Shown here piece by piece: positions 16,213 to 24,717 of a DNA stretch of 64,000 nt. The DNA is from Chloroflexota bacterium (lineage in GTDB: Bacteria; Chloroflexota; UBA6077; FW602-bin22), in NCBI GenBank assembly GCA_004297775.1, contig SCUE01000019.1:1-64000 (forward strand), given 5' to 3'. The notes below the pieces were generated by a model. It was given only the letters and a program-made list of their open reading frames with translations. It was not told the origin of the DNA and searched no databases. Within the stretch, counting starts at the first letter, position 1, and the number at the start of each line of letters is the position of its first letter. A program made the position numbers and the translations under genes.

Positions 16213-16851
16213 GTGGATACCGGCCAATCGGTCGACGTAGCGCTCGTGGCCCGTCTTCGCGCCGGCGACGAGCGGGCGCTAGAGGGGATCTACGAACGAT
16301 ACGGTCGCGCGGCGTACTCGCTGGCACTCCGCATTACGCGCGATCCGGCGGTCGCGGAGGAAGTCGTCCAGGAGGTTTTCCTGAAAGTTTGGCGGCATCC
16401 CGAACGGTACGACCCGACGCGAAGTCCGTTCTCCACCTGGTTTCTCAGCGTGACGCATCATCGTGCGATCGATGAGGTTCGCGCGCGCCGTCTCGTCGTC
16501 CCACCGTCGCCGGAGCGCGACAAAGAGATGGCGGTTGTGATCGACGACACGGTGAATCTCGAGAGTCTCTCGTGGTTGCGCGAACAGCGTACGACCATCC
16601 GCGTCGCGTTGAACGATCTGCCGAGCGCGCAGCGTGATGCAATCGAATTGGCCTATTTTGGTGGACTGACCCAGCGCGAGATTTCCGACCGAATCGGCGA
16701 GCCACTCGGGACCGTCAAGACGCGGATGCGCCTCGCACTGCGCAAACTGCGTGGCGCGCTCGAATCCCTCGCGGAGCCAGAGATATCGCGGATGACCTCA
16801 CACGGTCGAGAGCCGGCCGCGGGTCAGGTATCGAGGTCCGGCAATGCTTGA
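16213..16851 (+). CDS. ECF-type RNA polymerase sigma factor
   Basis: A 212-aa sigma-70 family factor of the extracytoplasmic-function type. Region 2 spans about 20-90 (ERALEGIYERYGRAAYSLALRI, then AEEVVQEVFLKVWRHP) and region 4 about 125-185, with the DNA-binding helix-turn-helix GGLTQREISDRIGEPLGTVKTRM. GTG at 16213 has an AGGAG box 5 nt upstream and is preferred over ATG at 16174. The stop overlaps the next gene by 8 bp; that gene encodes a zinc-binding anti-sigma factor, so this is a sigma/anti-sigma pair, likely close to the RskA/SigK class. The regulon cannot be read from the window. Confidence 0.92.
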   Translation: MDTGQSVDVALVARLRAGDERALEGIYERYGRAAYSLALRITRDPAVAEEVVQEVFLKVWRHPERYDPTRSPFSTWFLSVTHHRAIDEVRARRLVVPPSPERDKEMAVVIDDTVNLESLSWLREQRTTIRVALNDLPSAQRDAIELAYFGGLTQREISDRIGEPLGTVKTRMRLALRKLRGALESLAEPEISRMTSHGREPAAGQVSRSGNA

Positions 16852-17569
16852 TTGCGGCGCTGTCCAGGAGGCGAGTGGCGCCTGGGCACTCGGAGCACTC
16901 GATGGCGACGCCGAATGGCAGTTCAGGCAGCACGTCATTCAGTGCGCGGAGTGCCGCCAGATTGTCGCGCGCGACGTCGATACGGCGCGTGGGCTCGCCT
17001 TCGCGGCGTCACCAAGCGCGCCCAGTTCTGACCTAGGCAGTCGAATCGTCGATCTCGCCCGATTCGAGCGACGCGGGCGCGAAACCCGACCGATCGTGCG
17101 GGCGAGCCTCGGCGCGGCGGCGGCGGCGCTGGTTGCGTTCGCGGTCACAGCTTCGTGGGCGGTCGGGCTCGATCGCCAGTCCGCGATCCCAGCGATCTCG
17201 ACCGCGGTCCACGACTCCGAGTATGGATCGTGGAGCGTACCCGCCGCGGCGATGCGCGACTTGCGCCCCAGCGATGGGCAATCCATCGCCCGCGGCTGGA
17301 TCTACTTCGACCCGTCCGGTGGGCGTGCCCTGCTGGTGGCCTACGGGCTCCAGGCGTTGCCGGACGATCGCGCCTATCAGCTCTGGCTCGTTGAGGGCGA
17401 CACGCGTGTTTCGGGCGGCGTGTTTGCGGTCGATCGCGAAGGATACGGGTGGTTGCGCATCGACGCACCACGAGCGATCGGTCGGTTTCAGCGAGTTGGT
17501 ATTACCATCGAGCCTCGTGGCGGATCGGTTGGACCGACCGGGGCGCGCGTCCTGGGCGGCGATCTCTAG
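16844..17569 (+). CDS. Membrane anti-sigma factor with zinc-binding (ZAS) and RskA-type domains
   Basis: A 241-aa anti-sigma factor. Residues 1-60 hold the zinc motif HVIQCAEC (HxxxCxxC), which binds the sigma factor encoded just upstream. A single membrane helix lies at about 87-108 (SLGAAAAALVAFAVTASWAV). The outer domain, about 130-241, has the RskA pattern LPDDRAYQLWLVEG and FAVDREGYGWLRIDAP. The 8-bp overlap with the sigma gene suggests coupled synthesis. Release of the sigma factor would be by regulated proteolysis in response to an outside signal. Confidence 0.9.
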   Translation: MLDCGAVQEASGAWALGALDGDAEWQFRQHVIQCAECRQIVARDVDTARGLAFAASPSAPSSDLGSRIVDLARFERRGRETRPIVRASLGAAAAALVAFAVTASWAVGLDRQSAIPAISTAVHDSEYGSWSVPAAAMRDLRPSDGQSIARGWIYFDPSGGRALLVAYGLQALPDDRAYQLWLVEGDTRVSGGVFAVDREGYGWLRIDAPRAIGRFQRVGITIEPRGGSVGPTGARVLGGDL

Positions 17570-17578
17570 GATTCGGCC

Positions 17579-20002
17579 GTGATCGGCCGAATCGGTGGTC
17601 TACTCGGGGCTCTGATCGGCGGTGTGGCCGCCCTGCGATTCGTCACGCAACGGGCATTGCCGCGACCGGGACTCATCCGCATCGCTGGTCTGGACGGTGA
17701 GGTCGAAATCCTGCGCGACCGTTGGGGAGTTCCGCACATCTACGCCCAGAGCGAGCACGATCTGTTCTACGCCAATGGTGTGGTGCATGCCGAAGAACGC
17801 CTGTGGCAGATGGAACTGAACCGGCGGGCCGCGACCGGGCGCCTGTCGGAAGTCTTTGGCTCTGCGACGCTTGGCATCGATCGGTTCATTCGCCGGGTGG
17901 GGCTCCATCGCTCTGCGCAGGCCGACCTTGAGCGACTCGACGCTCCGACCCTTCGGATGCTTCGAGCCTACGTGGCTGGCGTGAACTGGGTGATCGAGTC
18001 GCGCCCGAGGCCAGTCGAGTTCCTTCTGACGCGACACCGACCAGGACCGTGGACCGAGGTTGATTCGTTGGCGTGGGCGAAGCTGATGGCCTGGACGTTG
18101 TCGGTCAATTGGGAATCCGAGTTGACGCGGCTCAAGATCATCAACCGCGTCGGTCTCGATCTGGCGGCCGAACTCGAGCCTGTCTATCCGGACGGAGCTT
18201 GGATCAGCGCCCACGGCGAGGATGTCGCGCGTGTGGCTTCCTCGGTCGAGACATCGTTCGCCGAACTGCTGACCGTGACTGGTCTGGGCGGTATCGGCGG
18301 AAGTAACGGATGGGCGGTCGCACCGAGTCGTTCCGCGACTGGTTCGGCAATTCTCGCAAACGATATGCATCTTGCACCGCAGATGCCGTCGATCTGGTAC
18401 GTCCTTGGACTCGAAGGTCCGGATTCGCCTTCCGAACGTGGTATCAGGGTGATCGGCTCCAGCCTCCCAGGGCTTCCAGGAATCGTCGTCGGTCACAACC
18501 GAGACATCGCCTGGGGGTACACAGCCAGCCTTGCCGATGTGCAGGACCTGTTCGTCGAACGCCCGCATCCAGACGATCCAACCCGGTTCGCCCGCGGCGA
18601 TGGCTGGGAGACGGCCACGACGATCGTCGAGGAGATTCGCGTTCGTGGCGAGCCGCGCTGGCGGCGCGAGGAAGTCCTCGTCACGTCGAACGGCCCGATT
18701 ATCAGTCCTCTCATCGAGGGAGTCGACATAACTCTGGCACTCAGGGCCGCGCCCTTGGAACCGGCCGCGACACTGACCGCCGGAATGACCCTGCTGCGGG
18801 CCAGGAATTGGAATGAGTTTCGCGACGCGCTGCGCGAGTGGGCAACGCCGTCGCTCGGGGTGGTCTACGCGGACACGAGCGGGAATATTGGGTACCAAAC
18901 CGTCGGCCTCTTGCCGGTCCGGACCGCCGGCGACGGGACGCTTCCCCGGCCGGGCTGGGATTCCGCTTACGCGTGGAAAGGGTTCATTCCATTCGACGAG
19001 CTTCCGATGCGATTCAATCCGCCTGAGGGATACGTCGCGACGGCGAACAACCAGCCGATGCCTGACGACTATCCACACCCCCTCGGTTCGGACTGGTGCG
19101 ACGCCTATCGGATCGGCCGCATCGTCGAATGTCTGCGGTCGCGCGACCACCATAGCGTCGCGTCGATGCGGGAGCTCCAGCTCGATACCATGTCGACCGC
19201 GGCCCGGTCGATCGTCGCGGCTTGTGCCGAGATTCTCGGCGCGGAAGTGCCACTCGACCCACTGGAACGCGAAGCCTGGCGGCGATTCCGTCACTGGGAT
19301 GGCGACATCGCCCGGTCGAGTCCCGACGCCGCGATGTATGAGCTCTTCCGTGGCAAGCTACTCCGACTCCTGTACTCGCGACGACTTGGCGATCTGACCG
19401 ACATGTATCTCGGCGCACCGCCGCACGGGAATGTCGGGGGAACCAGCTTCGCCTGGCGCGCCAGTTCACGCCTCATTCGCGGCCTGGGCGATCCGACATT
19501 CCCGGAGAAGCTCGGTCACCGCGGTTTCTCGTGGCGCGATCTGATCCTGATCGCATTCGGCGAGGCGATCGCGATTCTGCGCGGGTCGCAGGGCGAGGAA
19601 ATCGCCGATTGGCGCTGGGGAAAGATCCATCAACTGTCGTTCGAACATCCGCTGGCGCGGATCGGCATTCTGCGGCGCTGGCTGAATCGCGGGCCGTTTC
19701 CGATTGGCGGTGACACGGATACGCCCTTACAGATTGGCGCGTCGGCCTACGCGCCGGACGGCAAGGTTGGATGGGCGCCTTCGTATCGCCAGATCGTCGA
19801 TCTCGGCGATCTCCCGTCGGCGATGGGGATGCATACGACCGGACAGAGCGGTCAGCCGGGGAGCCGGCACTACGCCGATTTGATCCCGATGTGGCTGAGT
19901 GGCGACTACTTCGCCTTGCTCTGGAACCGTGCCGATGTCGAGGCGCATCTTTCGGAAGAGACCCGACTTCTCCCGACAGACGAGGACTGGCCGCGCTCGT
20001 AG
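17579..20002 (+). CDS. Penicillin acylase family hydrolase (Ntn hydrolase, S45)
   Basis: An 807-aa precursor of a two-chain N-terminal nucleophile hydrolase that cleaves amide bonds of N-acyl compounds such as acyl-homoserine lactones, cyclic lipopeptides or penicillin G. The N-terminus has a hydrophobic export or anchor segment (about 5-20). The alpha chain shows WGVPHIYAQSEHDLFYANGV, typical of the family. Autocleavage would expose Ser242 in GGSNGWAV as the beta-chain N-terminus. The C-terminal half has GQSGQPGSRHYADL and the SGDYFALLW end. The GTG start is 9 bp after the anti-sigma gene, so it is probably in the same operon and may be under the ECF factor's control. Confidence 0.9.
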   Translation: MIGRIGGLLGALIGGVAALRFVTQRALPRPGLIRIAGLDGEVEILRDRWGVPHIYAQSEHDLFYANGVVHAEERLWQMELNRRAATGRLSEVFGSATLGIDRFIRRVGLHRSAQADLERLDAPTLRMLRAYVAGVNWVIESRPRPVEFLLTRHRPGPWTEVDSLAWAKLMAWTLSVNWESELTRLKIINRVGLDLAAELEPVYPDGAWISAHGEDVARVASSVETSFAELLTVTGLGGIGGSNGWAVAPSRSATGSAILANDMHLAPQMPSIWYVLGLEGPDSPSERGIRVIGSSLPGLPGIVVGHNRDIAWGYTASLADVQDLFVERPHPDDPTRFARGDGWETATTIVEEIRVRGEPRWRREEVLVTSNGPIISPLIEGVDITLALRAAPLEPAATLTAGMTLLRARNWNEFRDALREWATPSLGVVYADTSGNIGYQTVGLLPVRTAGDGTLPRPGWDSAYAWKGFIPFDELPMRFNPPEGYVATANNQPMPDDYPHPLGSDWCDAYRIGRIVECLRSRDHHSVASMRELQLDTMSTAARSIVAACAEILGAEVPLDPLEREAWRRFRHWDGDIARSSPDAAMYELFRGKLLRLLYSRRLGDLTDMYLGAPPHGNVGGTSFAWRASSRLIRGLGDPTFPEKLGHRGFSWRDLILIAFGEAIAILRGSQGEEIADWRWGKIHQLSFEHPLARIGILRRWLNRGPFPIGGDTDTPLQIGASAYAPDGKVGWAPSYRQIVDLGDLPSAMGMHTTGQSGQPGSRHYADLIPMWLSGDYFALLWNRADVEAHLSEETRLLPTDEDWPRS

Positions 20003-20012
20003 AATCGAGAGG

Positions 20013-20195
20013 TTGGACCCGTCACTTCGTCCGTACGTCATCGCGATGATGGCGCCTCTGTTCGTCGGTCTCGGCGTGTATCTGGCGTTCGGGCGCCCAC
20101 TGCCAGGGCAGACACGAGTTCTGCACATTCAACTCGGAGTCAGTTCGATCGTCATCGGCGGCGCGTTTGCGCTGGCGGGTTGGCTCGCTCCGTAG
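20013..20195 (+). CDS. Small two-helix membrane protein
   Basis: A 60-aa peptide, MDPSLRPYVIAMMAPLFVGL..., with hydrophobic helices at about 8-25 and 39-57, starting at TTG 20013; ATG at 20046 is an alternative. The two helices flank a polar loop GRPLPGQTRVLH. It is 10 bp after the penicillin acylase gene and its TAG shares a base with the next GTG (TAGTG), so it looks like part of the same transcript. Function unknown. Confidence 0.5.
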   Translation: MDPSLRPYVIAMMAPLFVGLGVYLAFGRPLPGQTRVLHIQLGVSSIVIGGAFALAGWLAP

Positions 20196-20521
20196 TGGCG
20201 CGCGTCTGCCACGCGTGCGGCACCGAAGCCGTCGGCCGCTGCCGTGATTGTCGGCGCCTCTATTGCGCCGATCATGGGCGCGTACTCTGTCTGGACTGCC
20301 GGAAAGGCCATCGTGTCCCGATGGCCCTTCTGGCGGCGGTCGGCACGTTTCCGACCGTCAGCTGTGCCCTCGTCGGCATCGCCTACCAGATCCTGCGCCT
20401 GGATCTCATCGGTTCGGTCGGCTGGGCAATTCTGGGCGTTGCGGCGATCGCCACGATCGGAGCGGTCGTCGTCGTCTGGCGACACCCGGAAGGTTTGGCG
20501 CACTCGGAGAATCTCGATTGA
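20195..20521 (+). CDS. B-box-type zinc finger membrane protein
   Basis: A 108-aa protein. The first 40 residues hold a Cys/His cluster, VCHACGTEAVGRCRDCRRLYC then ADHGRVLCLDC, resembling B-box/C2H2 zinc-binding modules. Two hydrophobic helices follow at about 45-65 and 72-93. GTG at 20195 is preferred over the track TTG because it overlaps the preceding stop by one base. A perfect 11-bp hairpin at 20568-20598 follows. No function is known. Confidence 0.6.
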   Translation: MARVCHACGTEAVGRCRDCRRLYCADHGRVLCLDCRKGHRVPMALLAAVGTFPTVSCALVGIAYQILRLDLIGSVGWAILGVAAIATIGAVVVVWRHPEGLAHSENLD

Positions 20522-20567
20522 TCTGGCGCGGCGTCGCGATCGCTCTGAAGCCGCTCAGTGGGATGGA

Positions 20568-20598
20568 GAAGCGGTTCCGCGATGCCGGGAACCGCTTC
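20568..20598. terminator. Bidirectional hairpin between convergent genes
   Basis: GAAGCGGTTCC (20568-20578) and GGAACCGCTTC (20588-20598) form a perfect 11-bp stem with a 9-nt loop. It lies between the plus-strand zinc-finger gene and the minus-strand transketolase gene, so it can end both transcripts. No T-run follows. Confidence 0.65.
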
Positions 20599-20615
20599 CC
20601 GAGTAGGATTCGATG

Positions 20616-22979
20616 TTAGCCTTGGCGCGCCGACGCGATCTGCGCTTCGATCGTAGCCAGCCGCTTGTCACGATCGGCCACGAATCGCTTGATGCCGTCG
20701 AGCAGCCACTCCCGCGACAGATGCGCTTCCTCCATTACTTCGTCGAGCGTGCCGCCGGTGCGCCAGCGGTTATCCCAATCGGAGGTGATGGCGTAGTCGT
20801 CGGCGACGCGATGCGTCACCCAATCCCGCATCAGTCGGCGAGCGCCGTTCGAGATGTAGGTCATATCAACCCGATCGCCCGGTGACAGAATGCCGTCGCG
20901 ATAGGACCGCGGCTGAAGGTTGAATAGCTCTGGACTCACGGCCGCCACGATCTTGACGTTCAGCCCCAATTCGTCCAACCGCGGCAGCAAGCGCACGGTG
21001 TTGTACGTCGAGAACGTGCCCTGCACGAGGATGGTACCCATCTTCTTCTGGCCGGACTTGTAGTCGCGGATGATGTAGGCGCCCTTGGCGGCTTCGAAGT
21101 GCGAGGCCATTCCGAGCGCTGCGCGATCCGGAATCTGGATTGGTGGGCGCGTCAGGTGAATCGCCACGACGGCCGCGTTGGTCGCCATTGCCGCCGCGAT
21201 CATCACCGGTACCTCGTTGTGCTCCCAGGGGATGATGTTGATGATCTTTCCTTCGGGGAACAACTGGGTCACGCCCGTTTCGAAGATTCCGAAATGCGTG
21301 CGTGAGTCGTCGGCCGTCTCCGGTCCGGAGTGGCCGGCGACCCAGAGAACCTTTCCGACCTTGATCTGCGAATCCTGCGCGACCTGGGTAAACAGGCGCA
21401 TCAATCCGTATTTCAGGTAACTGAACGACCCGTATGTCGAGTGCGCGGCATAGAAGCCGTCGAACTCCTCGATCGGGCGCGGCGAGAGATTCGTCGTCGC
21501 GATGCCTGCCGACACTCCGGAGTTCGTGAATTCGGTGATTTCCTGCGGCAGGAGAGCGCCTTCGAGATTGTGCTCGCGATCGTACCGACCCCATCCTTCT
21601 TCTTCGCCGAAGCCAGCCGCGAAGCCGGAGATATTCGTCGATTCGGCCAGATCGGCTGACATGGCGATGAACAGAGGCCGGCCGTAATTGCGCCGCCCAA
21701 ACGAATTGACCCAGGCTCCCCATTTCGCCAGACCGGCGCGGTTTGGCACGTTGCTACCGGGCGCGACGAACAGTTCCTTCGGATAGTTCTGGAAATCCCA
21801 GAGACGCTTGTCCTGCCATGGATTCTTCGACGTGTCGAGCCGGAACTCGGGCACTTCCTCTGGGACAGAATCGCCAAGCTGGACGAGACGATCGGCGAGG
21901 TAGTCGACCAGCGATGAATCGCTGGTGATCGTATCGGCGACCGCGCGTAGATTCGCCTCGAACTGATCGTGCAGTTCCTTGGCGTCGGTCGGCGCAGCCT
22001 GATCCTCACCGGCCCACTTGGTCCCATACTTGGCGGAGTACTCCTTGCGGAGCTTCCAGAAGAGATCGGAATTGAGCCGGTGGGGGACGCCATGGGACTT
22101 GTATCCGGTCACGATGTAACCGCGCCCCTTGATGGTCTTGAACCATGCCATCCGCGGGCGACCGCGACCCTCCGGCGACATCGTCAAGTCGGCCAGTGTC
22201 CTTGCCACGCTCGAAAACTCGCTGCCCTGGTCGGTGCCAACGACGCGCCATCCGTGCGGCTCGAACCAGTCGCGAGGTCCGCCGTGGACGACTTCGCTGA
22301 CCGCGACCTCGTCGATGCCGTAGTCGTTCCAGTCAACGAGAAAATGGAGATTGTCGAGGCCGAGTCCGTAGGCGCTGTTCATCATCTCGTGCGACGCGCC
22401 GGTCGTGAGACCGCCCTCGCCATCGATGGCGAAAACCTTGACACCATCGGCGCCGGCGCGCTTCAGAGCGAGCGCTTCGCCGGCGGCCGGAGGGGACCCG
22501 TGACCGGAGGGCCCCGTGTTGAACTTCAGGAAGAGTGTCTTGCCTTCCATCTCGGCGTGACCGGCTAGGCCGCCGCGTCGACGAAAACCGAGTAGGTCCT
22601 CCCAGACAAGCTGCCGTTCCTTGGCGTCCGGCACCTCGTACCGTTTGTCGCCCGTCTTCTCGTACTTTGCGCGCAGCGCCGTGTTGTAGACGGCGAGCAT
22701 TGCGTAGACCAACGGCACGGTGTGGCCGGCCACGAGGATGAACTTATCGCCGAACCGCTTCTCGGGGTGGCGAATGTCCCACCGCATGAACCCGCCGAGC
22801 GTCAGGGCGACAAGAATATGCGCCTTCGATCGCGAGCCGCCCGGGTGGCCGCTCTGGCGATAGTTCTCGAAAATGTCGATGAACTGGTCGATCGAATCCT
22901 TGACCTTCTCCAAATGGGGAAGATTCTTGTCGATCGCTTGCAGTGCAACGTCCGCGTTGGTCTCGGTCGAAACGGTCAC
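20616..22979 (-). CDS. tkt: Transketolase with an atypical TPP motif
   Basis: A 787-aa transketolase-family enzyme, more than 100 residues longer than the usual 650-680. The N-terminus has SGHPGG (43-48), the normal substrate-channel motif. The TPP/Mg motif reads FAIDGEGGLTTGASHEMM: aligned with GDGCLMEGISHEA of typical transketolases, the Mg-binding Asp is Glu188 (GEG at 187-189). A WND segment stands where the second motif half (DDN) is expected. The pyrimidine and C-terminal domains follow. GTG at 22979 has GGAGG 6 nt upstream. In family terms it would move two-carbon units in the pentose phosphate pathway, but the changed metal ligand and length leave room for another ketose or 2-oxoacid substrate. 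Confidence 0.8.
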   Translation of the reverse strand: MTVSTETNADVALQAIDKNLPHLEKVKDSIDQFIDIFENYRQSGHPGGSRSKAHILVALTLGGFMRWDIRHPEKRFGDKFILVAGHTVPLVYAMLAVYNTALRAKYEKTGDKRYEVPDAKERQLVWEDLLGFRRRGGLAGHAEMEGKTLFLKFNTGPSGHGSPPAAGEALALKRAGADGVKVFAIDGEGGLTTGASHEMMNSAYGLGLDNLHFLVDWNDYGIDEVAVSEVVHGGPRDWFEPHGWRVVGTDQGSEFSSVARTLADLTMSPEGRGRPRMAWFKTIKGRGYIVTGYKSHGVPHRLNSDLFWKLRKEYSAKYGTKWAGEDQAAPTDAKELHDQFEANLRAVADTITSDSSLVDYLADRLVQLGDSVPEEVPEFRLDTSKNPWQDKRLWDFQNYPKELFVAPGSNVPNRAGLAKWGAWVNSFGRRNYGRPLFIAMSADLAESTNISGFAAGFGEEEGWGRYDREHNLEGALLPQEITEFTNSGVSAGIATTNLSPRPIEEFDGFYAAHSTYGSFSYLKYGLMRLFTQVAQDSQIKVGKVLWVAGHSGPETADDSRTHFGIFETGVTQLFPEGKIINIIPWEHNEVPVMIAAAMATNAAVVAIHLTRPPIQIPDRAALGMASHFEAAKGAYIIRDYKSGQKKMGTILVQGTFSTYNTVRLLPRLDELGLNVKIVAAVSPELFNLQPRSYRDGILSPGDRVDMTYISNGARRLMRDWVTHRVADDYAITSDWDNRWRTGGTLDEVMEEAHLSREWLLDGIKRFVADRDKRLATIEAQIASARQG

Positions 22980-23074
22980 CAGTTTCCTCCAGCAATCTGG
23001 GAATCTACTTGTCGCGCGCGCGGCAGTCAACCCGCCGGGCGCGTCCCCCGAGATCGGTTTCCAGCGGGCGTATC

Positions 23075-23512
23075 CTACTCGTTGGCGTCGATCGGCGCGC
23101 GTGAGAGAAACCAGGCTGTCACCGCGTGCCACCCGACCGCGAGCGCGAAGACGTAGCTGAGTCGATACAGCGTGAACTCCCATCCAAACTCGCCGAATGG
23201 CGCGGACGAGACAACCAGCAGCGCGTAATGCAGGACTCCAACCGCGATAACGATCACCGGTACGGCGCGAAATGCGGTGGACGCGGCGATCGCCTGGGCG
23301 GTGAAGTTGGCGCCGCGCCGAAAGACCGTTCGCAGGGTCAGATGGGTCACGAGCAGGGTGACGAACGTTAGACAGATTTGGACGAAACCGATCACGCGTG
23401 AGATCCAGCCGTCCTCGGTCGTGAGCGCAAAGAGCGCGAATAGAAACGTCGCCAGGCACCACAGCCCAACGAAGCAGAGCTCAAGAAAAACGAGATACCG
23501 AGCACGGTGCAT
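23075..23512 (-). CDS. Four-helix membrane protein, unknown
   Basis: A 145-aa hydrophobic protein with four predicted helices, about 7-29, 38-60, 80-101 and 111-136, and short polar loops. No charged motif or catalytic residues stand out. It lies 3 bp after the 3' CCA of tRNA-Pro on the same strand, so it may be transcribed through the tRNA. Family not recognised. Confidence 0.6.
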   Translation of the reverse strand: MHRARYLVFLELCFVGLWCLATFLFALFALTTEDGWISRVIGFVQICLTFVTLLVTHLTLRTVFRRGANFTAQAIAASTAFRAVPVIVIAVGVLHYALLVVSSAPFGEFGWEFTLYRLSYVFALAVGWHAVTAWFLSRAPIDANE

Positions 23513-23515
23513 AGT

Positions 23516-23593
<78 letters not shown>

Positions 23594-23638
23594 GAGCCTG
23601 GTTATCATACTGACCACGCGGGAATTGAGGCAAGACGA

Positions 23639-23800
23639 GTGGCTGCCGAACCAGCGATTGATACGCGGCCCGACGTTCTGCGGCCGCTCATGTCGCCATG
23701 GCGTGAGTTGCCGGATCACGTCAGCGCCCCGGCGGTGGCCCGGCCGCGCGGATTCTGGCAAGTGTTCGCCGGATTCGCGTTTGACTACAACCGCTACTGA
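23639..23800 (+). CDS. Possible 53-aa hypothetical protein
   Basis: A GTG at 23639 opens a 53-codon frame that ends in an aromatic-rich segment RGFWQVFAGFAFDYNRY. Codon choice is GC3-rich as in true genes, and GAGG lies about 9 nt upstream. The same frame continues upstream through the antisense of tRNA-Pro and cannot be coding there. It may be a small protein or the head of a broken gene whose remains follow at 23834-23945. Confidence 0.35.
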   Translation: MAAEPAIDTRPDVLRPLMSPWRELPDHVSAPAVARPRGFWQVFAGFAFDYNRY

Positions 23801-23833
23801 CACTCGTTCGTCGGGCCCGCCAGGTAGGCGGGT

Positions 23834-23945
23834 GAGGCGAACCGGGGCGAGGTTTCGACTTCTACGCCGCCTACCACCACTTCGACCTGGGCGATCCCCT
23901 GGTTACCTCGCCGCGTTCCCTGACGTGGCTCGCTGGCGGCGCTCG
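23834..23945 (+). pseudogene. Coding-like fragment without a start
   Basis: One frame reads GEPGRGFDFYAAYHHFDLGD and continues PLVTSPRSLTWLAGGAR to TGA. It begins right after an in-frame TGA and has no start codon, yet its third positions are almost all G or C and its residues are aromatic-rich like the preceding 53-aa ORF. It is best seen as the tail of a decayed gene; the alternative is that the segment is a structured RNA. Confidence 0.3.
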
Positions 23946-24085
23946 GTGAGGATTCGGGCCGGTATTCGGTTGTTAAGCGCGGTGGTGGGCAGTCGCGTCA
24001 GGCGGCGCGGGGCTTGTTTCGGCGCGACCTGCGAGAAGTCGAGCGACGGCGGTCGCAACGGAATCCAAGTGGCTTGTACGCAGAA

Positions 24086-24289
24086 GTGTCCATAGTGTCC
24101 AAAGTGTCCATGGTGCGCCGCATCTTGTCGGGGTGCGAGCTGGCGTCGAAAGCCCATGTGGCGGCCGAAATGAGATTGAACGGCTCGTTTCGGCGTCGGT
24201 CCGCGGGGGGAAGCAGCGTCGTCCGACGCGGCGCCGAATGGGGAGGCACCGCCGCGCTAGATGCGTCCATAGTGTCCACCCACGTGTCC
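24086..24289. repeat. GTGTCC short-repeat clusters
   Basis: GTGTCC occurs at 24086-24091, 24095-24100 and 24104-24109, a 9-bp period (GTGTCCATA, GTGTCCAAA, GTGTCCATG). A second cluster follows at 24265-24289 (CGTCCATA-GTGTCCACC-CACGTGTCC). In between there is no clear copy. The units are too short and too few for a CRISPR array. Confidence 0.6.
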
Positions 24290-24717
24290 GGTCGCGCCGC
24301 GGCCGGCGAACGAATGCCGAGCGGCCGAGGATGCGTTGAGGGAGTCGAGCGTTCAGTGTTCAGCGGACACGGGTCGGCGTGGCAAGTGAAGTCTCGAACA
24401 CGGGTGCGGTCCACGTCTGGTGAGGCGCTGGAGCGCGTCGTCGACGAGGTGAGCGGGGGGATTTCCGCATCAATGATTGCGTTCGGCAGGCGTGTTGGCT
24501 GTCAGCGTGCCTGCGCGGTGGCGGCGGTGGTTACCCGTGTCATCCCACGGCCGGACGTGGAGCACGCCTCGAATCTGTCAGCGCTTCGCTTTCCGTCACG
24601 ATACCGAATGCAACCAAGCGTTGGCCGGGCACCAGGAGACTGTCGTCCGTGGAGACTGATATCACCCAGGCCGCCCTCAATGCCGTCGGATTCTCGTTGC
24701 CCGCCACGATCTCCTGG

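Larger units (their letters stand above)
23594..24717. other. Gene-poor 1.1-kb region
   Basis: No confident gene is present between tRNA-Pro and the second moeA. Contents that can be supported: a possible 53-aa ORF (23639-23800), a coding-like fragment (23834-23945), interleaved inverted repeats (23823-23912) and clusters of the GTGTCC unit (24086-24109 and 24265-24289). Longer frames across 24014-24751 on both strands have Arg/Ser-rich compositions typical of shadow frames. Transposase, integrase or tRNA fragments were not seen. Confidence 0.6.

Noticed and set aside
17600..19294. 564-aa frame antisense to the penicillin acylase gene
   Set aside because: Shadow of a strongly conserved gene; no family motif.
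24086..24289. Possible CRISPR array
   Set aside because: Units are 9 bp without spacers of constant length, and there are no cas genes.
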